Translations under genes and position numbers: made by a program
The notes under the pieces: model-generated
What the model was told of the DNA's origin: nothing
Databases searched by the model: none
The model's input: the letters and a program-made list of their open reading frames with translations, nothing else
NCBI GenBank assembly: GCA_038251885.1
Contig: JBBSAX010000301.1
Span: 1-5,298 of the forward strand
Origin: JAHCHG01 sp038251885
Lineage (GTDB): Bacteria; Acidobacteriota; Blastocatellia; Pyrinomonadales; Pyrinomonadaceae
Length of the DNA stretch: 5,298 bases
Direction of reading: 5' to 3'
In this document: one piece after another, positions 1-5,298 of the stretch
Position numbering within the stretch: position 1 is the stretch's first letter
Layout: the number at the start of each line of letters is the position of its first letter

Positions 1-347
1 AAGCCTATTTCAATCGCGGCGGAATCAAGTTGGAATTAAAAGATTTCGACGGCTCGATTCAAGATTACAAAACCGCCACCGAACTCAATCCAAAATACGC
101 CTACACATATTTCAGCCTCGGCTTGGCTTACGAAGACAAAAATAATTTTCCCGAAGCCTTAAACAGTTTTTCCAAAGCAATCGAATTAGACCCCGAATTA
201 GCCGATGCTTACGCCCGACGCGGCTTGATTTATCTAGCCCAAAAGAGAAAACGCGAAGCCGCCGCCGATCTGTCAAAAGCCATTCAACTCGCGCCTTCAT
301 TAAAGGAAAGTTACGAAACTTTTTTAAAGGATGCTAAAAAGAACTAA
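1..347 (+). CDS. Tetratricopeptide repeat protein, C-terminal part (5' end outside window)
   Basis: The frame is open from base 3 to a TAA at 345-347, giving 114 residues with no start needed inside the window. They form three consecutive 34-residue TPR units: residues 1-30 (partial, ending in ELNP), 31-64 (YFSLGLAYEDKNNFPEAL, ending in ELDP) and 65-98 (AYARRGLIYLAQKRKREAA, ending in QLAP). A short basic tail, ETFLKDAKKN, follows. Each unit shows the expected small/aromatic pattern and a proline at the turn between repeats. TPRs are protein-binding superhelices, so the part seen says 'scaffold or adaptor' and nothing about an enzymatic function, which would lie upstream. A TTG at base 30 is only an internal codon; the repeat pattern continues upstream of it. 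G+C is about 37-52% in counted lines, higher than in the next gene. It is 191 bp from the C11 gene, so co-transcription is uncertain. Confidence 0.93.
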   Translation, partial: AYFNRGGIKLELKDFDGSIQDYKTATELNPKYAYTYFSLGLAYEDKNNFPEALNSFSKAIELDPELADAYARRGLIYLAQKRKREAAADLSKAIQLAPSLKESYETFLKDAKKN

Positions 348-390
348 ATCAATTTTTGAACTTTTTCGGCTATTTTTCACATATCCGTAA

Positions 391-419
391 TTGTTTAGAT
401 TTATTGGATTCTGTAAATT
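391..419 (+). promoter_or_regulatory. Weak sigma-70-like promoter candidate for the C11 gene
   Basis: TTGTTT at 391-396 and TAAATT at 414-419 are separated by 17 bases. They match the consensus hexamers at 3 of 6 and 4 of 6 positions. Transcription would start near 426, just upstream of the inverted repeats at 434-501, so the leader would carry those structures. The DNA is very AT-rich, so such matches arise often by chance. The call rests mainly on position and spacing. Confidence 0.2.
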
Positions 420-433
420 CGAGATTACATTTT

Positions 434-501
434 ATTTTGTAAGGTTTTTGCTGAAAAACTCATTAATAGACAGAAAGAATTTCTAAATTCTTTTACAAAA
501 T
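434..501 (+). promoter_or_regulatory. Possible structured 5' leader (three stems) of the C11 peptidase gene
   Basis: Three complementary pairings nest here. The outer stem pairs ATTTTGTAA (434-442) with TTACAAAAT (493-501), nine perfect pairs. Inside it, GTTTTT (444-449) pairs with AAAAAC (454-459) across a GCTG loop. A third hairpin is formed by the inverted repeat at 474-493, which competes with the outer stem for a single base (493). Together they could fold as a three-way junction that closes 22 bases before the Shine-Dalgarno. The pairings are visible in the sequence, but the stems are AT-rich and individually weak. No known riboswitch or leader class is recognised, and a regulatory role is inference. 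Confidence 0.3.
474..493 (+). promoter_or_regulatory. Perfect 9+9 bp inverted repeat upstream of the C11 gene (operator-like dyad)
   Basis: AAAGAATTT (474-482) and AAATTCTTT (485-493) are exact reverse complements separated by CT. The dyad lies 30 bases before the Shine-Dalgarno of the C11 gene. As DNA, its size and near-continuous symmetry resemble a site for a dimeric repressor or activator. As RNA, it would fold into a seven- or eight-pair hairpin with a four-base loop. No U-run follows, so it does not look like a terminator. The repeat itself is certain; its function is not known. Confidence 0.45.
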
Positions 502-523
502 CGGCTTTATCAAAAATTATTAA

Positions 524-529
524 AAGGAG
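524..529 (+). promoter_or_regulatory. Shine-Dalgarno of the C11 peptidase gene
   Basis: AAGGAG at 524-529 sits nine bases before the ATG at 539. This strong, well-spaced site fixes the start of the C11 gene. It contrasts with the TPR-CHAT gene, which has no recognisable Shine-Dalgarno before its likely start. Confidence 0.85.
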
Positions 530-538
530 AAAACTAAA

Positions 539-2194
539 ATGGAAGAAAAAGACTGGACAATTATGGTCTATATGGCGGGTGATAATAATTTAAGTGAAGA
601 TATGGTGACAGGTCTTATTGGTATGGAAACCAATCTTGAAAAAGATAGTAATATTGCATTAATGGCTTTTTATGATACCGGCGCACCTAACTTTCCGACG
701 GTTATCGTTGATTTTACTAAAGAGCAAGATAAGTTTCAGTATTTTAATCCCCGTAAAATCCCCGGTTCACCAAGACCGTTTATTACAGCAATCAATAATG
801 AACGAATTTCGATTTATTCAATTACCGGTTTTGTCAAACTTTGTGTTGAAAGACATCCGGCAAAAAATTATGCTCTGATATTTTCAGGTCATGGTGATGG
901 ATTTCAACCTGATACTTTTCTACGCGATGATAATCCGGTAAGTCATATTACCGTTCGAGAACTTCACCGAAATCTCGATTGGATGAAAGAAAATCTTTTG
1001 AAAGGTGAAAAGTTTTCCATTCTTGGTTTTGACAGTTGTGTTATGGGAACTTTAGAAGTGGCATTTGAAATGGCAGATGTCGCTGAAACTATGGTTGCTT
1101 CACAAGGATTTGTTCCCAATGCAGGTTGGGATTACAAAAAAGTAGTTAATGGTTTGAAAAATTATAAAAAACCTAGCAAGGATGAAATTGCCGATGTTCT
1201 TTTGAAGTCATTTATTAAATCCAATGAAGAATATGCGTATTATAGTGGACGTTCAATAGATATATGCCGTTGTAATCTGGAAATAATGCCTGATCTTGCT
1301 AAAGAAATTAATTCTTTGGGAAAACAATTGAAAAACTTTTTTGGAAAAGAAACACTAAGAAATATTATCAAACAGGTCGTTCACAACAGCCATTACCGAT
1401 GTCAAACACATCTTTTTGAGCAATCGGTTGACATCAAAGATTTTTGTGAAATTTTAAGAAACGAGTGTGAAACGATAGCAAAAGAGAAAATCGAACTTAT
1501 AAGCGTTTTCGACGGTCAAAAACAACCAGCTCTTATTCAAAAAGCTGTTGAAATCAAAGATGCAATGAATGCTGTTTCCGAAACTTGCAAACAAATCGAG
1601 AAAATAATCGGTGAAAATATAAAAAGCTATTATTTAGGCTCTGAATTTCAGTATTCAAACGGTATTTCATTATATTTTCCGTGGTCGTATATATCCTTTC
1701 TAATGGTGTGGGGAAGATATTCGTGTTTTGATTTTGCAAGTGAGAAGCGAACTCCTTTTCAAGAATCTCGCAAGAAAGAAGCATATTTCAAAAAGAATTT
1801 AGATATAAGCGATTGGATAAAATTTTTAGATAGTTTTCTTGTTAAGACAATGCGACCCGCAAATGGCGATCCCGAAAAGGAATTTTACTTATTTAAACTT
1901 AATGGAGTTTCTCTGAGCAGCACGCAAAAAAAATTATTAAAACTGAATTCACCGAATAAACTGAATTCACCAAATAAACTGAATTCACCAAATAAACTGA
2001 ATTCGCCAAATAAACTGAATTCGCCAAATAAACTTGCTGACGGAAGTGCGTCAAATTCGTTCATTGGAGACTTCGGACGAATGAAAAATGTTTCGTGGGA
2101 ACCGACTCTTTGGCAACCTACGGAGGAAGTTCATAATATACTTAATGAAAATCCTATACTTAATTCGTCCGGTAAGGCTAAAGCAAAAAAGTAG
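539..2194 (+). CDS. Clostripain-family (peptidase C11) cysteine protease with a LNSPNK repeat tract
   Basis: This 551-residue protein carries the hallmarks of family C11 (clan CD, caspase-like fold). An N-terminal strand WTIMVYMAGDNNL lies at residues 6-18. The catalytic histidine is H118 in LIFSGHGDGF and the catalytic cysteine is C167 in ILGFDSCVMG. GW-Y follows at 196-199, and the late-domain strand NGISLYFP at 374-381. D165, two residues before the cysteine, matches the acidic S1 residue that in characterised C11 enzymes selects Arg or Lys at P1, so cleavage after basic residues is expected. The catalytic core spans roughly residues 5-430. The tail contains five LNSPNK repeats (469-498), then a FGRMKN-W segment and a basic end, GKAKAKK. 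There is no signal peptide or membrane segment, so the protein is probably cytoplasmic. The AAGGAG site supports the start. Physiological substrate is unknown; the neighbouring TPR-CHAT protease is one candidate partner. The family call is firm. Confidence 0.95.
   Translation: MEEKDWTIMVYMAGDNNLSEDMVTGLIGMETNLEKDSNIALMAFYDTGAPNFPTVIVDFTKEQDKFQYFNPRKIPGSPRPFITAINNERISIYSITGFVKLCVERHPAKNYALIFSGHGDGFQPDTFLRDDNPVSHITVRELHRNLDWMKENLLKGEKFSILGFDSCVMGTLEVAFEMADVAETMVASQGFVPNAGWDYKKVVNGLKNYKKPSKDEIADVLLKSFIKSNEEYAYYSGRSIDICRCNLEIMPDLAKEINSLGKQLKNFFGKETLRNIIKQVVHNSHYRCQTHLFEQSVDIKDFCEILRNECETIAKEKIELISVFDGQKQPALIQKAVEIKDAMNAVSETCKQIEKIIGENIKSYYLGSEFQYSNGISLYFPWSYISFLMVWGRYSCFDFASEKRTPFQESRKKEAYFKKNLDISDWIKFLDSFLVKTMRPANGDPEKEFYLFKLNGVSLSSTQKKLLKLNSPNKLNSPNKLNSPNKLNSPNKLNSPNKLADGSASNSFIGDFGRMKNVSWEPTLWQPTEEVHNILNENPILNSSGKAKAKK
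1943..2032 (+). repeat. Five tandem 18-bp repeats encoding (LNSPNK)5
   Basis: Five uninterrupted 18-bp units lie at 1943-1960, 1961-1978, 1979-1996, 1997-2014 and 2015-2032, inside the C11 reading frame. All five encode LNSPNK exactly. The DNA differs only at two synonymous third positions: unit 1 has TCA/CCG, units 2 and 3 have TCA/CCA, units 4 and 5 have TCG/CCA. The identical neighbours (2=3, 4=5) suggest growth by unit duplication, through slippage or unequal exchange. Both other forward frames meet a stop in every unit. The length is a multiple of three, so copy-number change would lengthen or shorten the protein without a frameshift. The preceding LLK and the following KL blend into the pattern. 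Confidence 0.97.
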
Positions 2195-2231
2195 ATGTAA
2201 GATTTTTCTGAGATTTGTATAAAAATTAAAA

Positions 2232-2237
2232 TATAAT
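2232..2237 (+). promoter_or_regulatory. Candidate -10 box (TATAAT) for the TPR-CHAT gene
   Basis: A perfect TATAAT hexamer at 2232-2237 would place a transcription start near 2244, right at the foot of the stem-loop at 2245-2286. No convincing -35 hexamer lies 16-18 bases upstream (TGAGAT is the best placed). The hexamer overlaps the alternative ATG at 2236, so if this promoter is real, only the ATG at 2302 is on the transcript. In DNA this AT-rich a TATAAT can be fortuitous. Confidence 0.27.
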
Positions 2238-2244
2238 GAATGAA

Positions 2245-2286
2245 AGACATTTTAAAATTATTATTTTTATAAAACTTAAAGTGTCT
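2245..2286 (+). promoter_or_regulatory. Imperfect stem-loop between the C11 and TPR-CHAT genes
   Basis: AGACATTTTAA (2245-2255) pairs with TTAAAGTGTCT (2276-2286): ten Watson-Crick pairs and one G-T. The loop region can pair further (2258-2264 with 2269-2274, one bulged A) around a TTTT loop. A T-rich run at 2288-2301 follows and leads directly into the ATG at 2302. This could be a weak intrinsic terminator of the C11 gene. It could also be a 5'-UTR hairpin of the TPR-CHAT mRNA affecting stability or ribosome access. The stem is AT-rich, so strong termination is doubtful. Confidence 0.35.
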
Positions 2287-2301
2287 CTTGTTCTATTTTT
2301 T

Positions 2302-5298
2302 ATGAAAAAGTTATTAATAAAACCCTCACAATTATTTTTCTTGCTTTTTTACTTAATTTTTATTCAGACCGCTTTTTTTCAGACTTCAGAAAACATTATA
2401 CAAATTCAGGATTTGCAATCGGAATCTGATGCCAAAAAACTCAGTCTGCAATGGAATCGTAACTCTATTAATCAATCAATTGAAATTTATTCAAAAATTT
2501 CCGAGAATGCACAAAAAACAGGTAATAATAAAAAAGCTGCCTATTGTTTACGTGAAATTGGCAGACTTTGGGTTATTCTCGGCAACAAAAACAAAGCTAA
2601 ACAGTTCTTTGATTCGGCACTCTCCATTTTGAAAGACGAAACAAATTTTGCCGAACAATCTAAAATTTACAGCGAATTATCCTTAATTTATTTGGATGAA
2701 GGAGAATTAACGACCAGCCGCAATTTTTTTGAAAAAGCTTTATTATTTTCAAAAAAGACCGATGATAATGCCGCCCAAGCTGCATCATTTTACAGTGCGG
2801 GAGAATTTTATTATTTTCGTAACGATACAATCGTCGCCCTTGATTTTTACCTCCGTTCAATCGAAAAATGGCAAGCAGCAAAAAATCCGCAAGGCGAAGG
2901 AAAAGTTCTTTTAAGTCTCGGCTATCTCTATCTTATAAGAAACGAATTTGACTCGGGATTAAACGCTTTTAATTTGGCATTATCTAAATTTCAAGAGGCA
3001 GACGATATAAGAGGTCAGGCTTTAACCTATAAAGGTATCGGCACTATTTTTAATCATCTGAATGAAAACCAAAAGGCATTGGAAAATTTTCAAAAAGCCG
3101 AATCACTCTTTCCGGCAGAAATTGATTATACTGAAAGAGCAACGCTTTACAATTGGTTCGGTAAAGCCTTTGAAGATTACGGTGATTGGAATTTATCATT
3201 GAGTTTTCGGGTAAAGGCATTTAATTTGTTTGAGAAAGACGGACATCTATATGGACAGCTTGCTACGCTTCCAAGTTTGGGAAAACTCAATTCTTTAATA
3301 GGATATGACACATCCGCCTTAAATTATCTTTTTAAAGCAGAGAAACTTGCTCTGCAACTTAATGACAAATTTTACCTTGCCACAGTTAATGAGGAGATCG
3401 GAAATATCTATTTTAAGAAAAACGATTTTCAAAAAGCCGAATTTTTCTTTAAAAAGGCACTAAAACTTTTTCAAAGCCGCATTTATCAAAAACAAATTGC
3501 CGGTGTTTTCAGTAAATTGGGTCAAATATATCAAATGCAAAATGACCTTTCTATATCAAAAAAATTCTTTACAGATTCAATAAATTTAAGTAGAAGCGTT
3601 AAAGATAGATTCGGCGAAGCGGAAGCTCTATATCATTTGGCAAAGTTAAATTTACAACAATCAACACTCGAAGATTCTCTAAACTCGGCTAAAGAATCAA
3701 TTGTCATAACTGAATCGCTCTATTCTGATGTCCTCAATTCAAAACTTCAAAGCATTTATTTTTCAAACGTATATGACCGTTACGAACTTTATATCAATCT
3801 GTTGATGAGGAAAAATAAAGCAGTTCCAAATACAACTAACTTGATTGAGGCATTTCAAGCGGCGGAAAAATCGCGGGCGCGAATTATGTTAGAGAACATT
3901 TCGCTTTCGGAGGCAAATTTTACAAAAGACGCGAATCCTGAAACCGTTAAACGTGAGAAGGAAATTCGCAGTTTGCTCAATCTGAAATCTGATAAATTAA
4001 CCGACCTGTTGAGCCAGATTGCCGAAAAAAGCGAGATTGATAAATTGGATAACGAAATCAACGAACTCGAACACGAACTCGAAGAAATAAAAGCTAATTT
4101 GAAACAAAACAGTCCGATTTATTCGGCGATTAAAAATCCCGAACCGTTTGATGTCAGGGAATTCCAAGATAAAGTTTTGGATGAAAATTCAGTTTTGCTG
4201 GAATTTTCGCTTGGCGAAACTGAAAGTTATTTGTGGCTTGTCAGCAAAGATGAAATTAGTTCTTACGTTCTTCCAAATCGCAAAGAAATCGAATCGAAAG
4301 TTGAAAATCTACGCGAATTGATCGCGGCGCGAGTTCGCAAAAGAGATGAAACCATCGAAGATTATCAGTCACGAATTGCCCAAGCAGACAAAGAATTTCC
4401 CGAAACGGCGCGACAATTAAGCAATGACCTTTTCGGACAAATTTCAGGTAAATTAGCAAACAAACGCTTGATAATCGTGCCGGACGGTAAACTTCATTAT
4501 TTTCCGGTTTCCGCGTTGCCGTTGCCGAATTCGACGGATGACAAACCGATTTTGCTTTCAAATGAAGTGGTTTATGAACCTTCGGCTTCGACGCTGGCTT
4601 TGATTTCAAAAAATGAAAAACAAACTAAAATCGCGGCGAAAAATCTTCTCGTTTTCTCCGATCCGGTTTTTACGGAAGATGATTCGCGCTTTTCGAATAA
4701 ATCCGAAACGGCGCAAAATCTAACCGAAAATTCCGATTCTACCGATAAACTCCGCTTTGCCGAATCATTAAATTCGCTGCCGCGTCTGACCGAATCGAAA
4801 GATGAAGGCGATTCGATTTTGGACATCGCCGGTTCGTCGAAAACCGATATTTTCACGGGTTTTGCGGCGACACGCGAACATTTTCTGAATGCAAATGTTT
4901 CCGATTATAAGATTCTGCATTTTGCCACACACGGTTTAATCAACGAAAATCGCCCCGAACTTTCCGGCATTATTTTTTCACGTTTTAATGAAAACCGCGA
5001 AAAATTGGACGAAGTTGTGCGGCTGCAAGATATTTACGGCTTAAATCTTAATGCTGATCTCGTCGTTTTGAGCGCGTGCGAAACGGGCATCGGCAAGGAA
5101 GAAAAAGGCGAAGGTTTATTGAGTTTGAACAACGGATTTTTGCAAGTCGGCGCAAAGACGGTTTTGTCGAGTTTGTGGAAAGTCGAAGATGCCGCGACCG
5201 TCGAATTGATGAAAAATTTCTATGAGATTTTGGCTGATGAAAAAACGACTTCCGCAAAAGCCCTGCAAAAAGCGCAGATCAAAATGTGGGAAAGCGGA
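2302..5298 (+). CDS. TPR-CHAT protease, apparently exported or membrane-anchored (3' end outside window)
   Basis: The frame is open for 999 codons from ATG 2302 to the window edge. Residues 1-26 look like a signal or anchor: basic MKKLLIK, then the hydrophobic stretch LFFLLFYLIFIQTAFF, with no lipobox and no clear AXA cleavage site. Residues about 79-480 form roughly nine or ten TPR-like units with 36-40-residue spacing (for example EEIGNIYFKKNDFQKAEFFFKKAL). The helix AFQAAEKSRARIMLENI (517-533), typical of the TPR-to-CHAT joint, comes next, then a short coiled coil (about 551-603). The CHAT domain runs from about 617 to the edge: RLIIVPDGKLHYFPVSALP (722-740), catalytic H877 in LHFATHG, C926 in LSACETG, then LSSLWKVEDAA. 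CHAT is a caspase-like clan CD peptidase; TPRs are thought to sense a partner. Probably only the last few dozen residues are missing. No Shine-Dalgarno is visible. An in-frame ATG at 2236 would add 22 residues but is disfavoured. Substrate unknown. Confidence 0.93.
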   Translation, partial: MKKLLIKPSQLFFLLFYLIFIQTAFFQTSENIIQIQDLQSESDAKKLSLQWNRNSINQSIEIYSKISENAQKTGNNKKAAYCLREIGRLWVILGNKNKAKQFFDSALSILKDETNFAEQSKIYSELSLIYLDEGELTTSRNFFEKALLFSKKTDDNAAQAASFYSAGEFYYFRNDTIVALDFYLRSIEKWQAAKNPQGEGKVLLSLGYLYLIRNEFDSGLNAFNLALSKFQEADDIRGQALTYKGIGTIFNHLNENQKALENFQKAESLFPAEIDYTERATLYNWFGKAFEDYGDWNLSLSFRVKAFNLFEKDGHLYGQLATLPSLGKLNSLIGYDTSALNYLFKAEKLALQLNDKFYLATVNEEIGNIYFKKNDFQKAEFFFKKALKLFQSRIYQKQIAGVFSKLGQIYQMQNDLSISKKFFTDSINLSRSVKDRFGEAEALYHLAKLNLQQSTLEDSLNSAKESIVITESLYSDVLNSKLQSIYFSNVYDRYELYINLLMRKNKAVPNTTNLIEAFQAAEKSRARIMLENISLSEANFTKDANPETVKREKEIRSLLNLKSDKLTDLLSQIAEKSEIDKLDNEINELEHELEEIKANLKQNSPIYSAIKNPEPFDVREFQDKVLDENSVLLEFSLGETESYLWLVSKDEISSYVLPNRKEIESKVENLRELIAARVRKRDETIEDYQSRIAQADKEFPETARQLSNDLFGQISGKLANKRLIIVPDGKLHYFPVSALPLPNSTDDKPILLSNEVVYEPSASTLALISKNEKQTKIAAKNLLVFSDPVFTEDDSRFSNKSETAQNLTENSDSTDKLRFAESLNSLPRLTESKDEGDSILDIAGSSKTDIFTGFAATREHFLNANVSDYKILHFATHGLINENRPELSGIIFSRFNENREKLDEVVRLQDIYGLNLNADLVVLSACETGIGKEEKGEGLLSLNNGFLQVGAKTVLSSLWKVEDAATVELMKNFYEILADEKTTSAKALQKAQIKMWESG

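Noticed and set aside
348..390. A terminator after the left TPR gene.
   Set aside because: Only very short, AT-only pairings are present (for example 336-341 with 361-366), with no G+C stem. The T-rich runs alone are not enough.
431..443. Bacteroidetes-type -7 promoter element (TAnnTTTG) near 433-439.
   Set aside because: The spacing is off by one base (TA-n-TTTG) and no matching upstream element was found.
1945..2022. Five GAATTC palindromes at 18-bp spacing, one per repeat unit.
   Set aside because: They follow directly from the CTG-AAT-TC codons of the repeat and need no separate explanation.
1943..2032. Tandem 18-bp units considered as a CRISPR array or iteron-type origin.
   Set aside because: The units are contiguous with no spacers, sit inside a coding frame and vary only at synonymous positions, so they are coding repeats.
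2236..2301. In-frame ATG at 2236 as an earlier start of the TPR-CHAT gene (22 extra residues, MNERHFKIIIF...).
   Set aside because: It has no Shine-Dalgarno, overlaps a TATAAT box, and would bury the clean MKKLLIK signal start. It cannot be fully excluded, because the start at 2302 also lacks a Shine-Dalgarno.
112..2914. Short open frames overlapping the TPR, C11 and TPR-CHAT genes (minus strand 112-300, 1554-1784 and 2660-2881; plus strand 672-878, 2429-2632 and 2729-2914).
   Set aside because: All lie wholly inside well-supported genes in another frame, show no domain or signal, and have no convincing ribosome binding site.
4256..5257. Open minus-strand frames opposite the CHAT domain (4256-4609, 4572-4856, 5048-5257).
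   Set aside because: They mirror the sense gene's codon use (GAA, TCG and GCG read backwards), contain no recognisable domain, and lie opposite a strongly conserved protease domain.
539..5298. Assignment to a type III-E (Craspase) or gasdermin defence locus.
   Set aside because: No CRISPR repeats, gRAMP/Cas7-11 or gasdermin-like small protein is in the window, and the TPR-CHAT protein here begins with a hydrophobic export-like segment. Flanking genes outside the window would be needed.

Overview
The window is one co-directional stretch (+ strand) of an unidentified bacterium. It holds the 3' end of a TPR protein gene, a complete clostripain-family (C11) cysteine peptidase gene, and a large TPR-CHAT protease gene that is still open at the right edge. 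No rRNA, tRNA, transposase or CRISPR array was seen. The CHAT sequence style (a 'RLQDIYGL' / 'LVVLSACETG' / 'LSSLWKVED' core behind a long TPR array and an apparent export signal) fits large, TPR-CHAT-rich Gram-negative genomes such as Acidobacteriota (Blastocatellia-like). That placement is an impression from family knowledge, not a database result.

Layout. Positions 1-347 end a gene encoding three back-to-back 34-residue TPRs. Positions 348-538 are an AT-rich intergenic region with striking dyad symmetry: a perfect 9+9 bp inverted repeat, a second hairpin and a possible enclosing stem, just upstream of a good Shine-Dalgarno. Positions 539-2194 encode the C11 peptidase (551 aa, His118/Cys167), whose C-terminal third carries five perfect tandem copies of the hexapeptide LNSPNK (18-bp units). 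Positions 2195-2301 are a second AT-rich gap with a TATAAT box and an imperfect stem-loop directly before the next start. From 2302 to the window end is a TPR-CHAT protein (999 codons present, His877/Cys926), with a hydrophobic N-terminus, about nine or ten TPR-like repeats, a short coiled coil and a nearly complete CHAT domain.

How they may work together. C11 and CHAT both belong to the caspase-like clan CD, and here two such proteases lie 107 bp apart on the same strand. A protease pair or cascade is an attractive idea. However, the C11 protein has no export signal while the TPR-CHAT protein appears to have one, and each gap has its own candidate promoter or structured leader, so the pairing is a hypothesis. 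Base composition also changes: hand-counted 60-base lines are about 37-52% G+C in the left TPR gene, about 22-37% through the C11 gene and the TPR half of the CHAT gene, then mostly 37-50% from about position 3850 onward. The last shift falls at the join between the TPR array and the CHAT half of one open reading frame.
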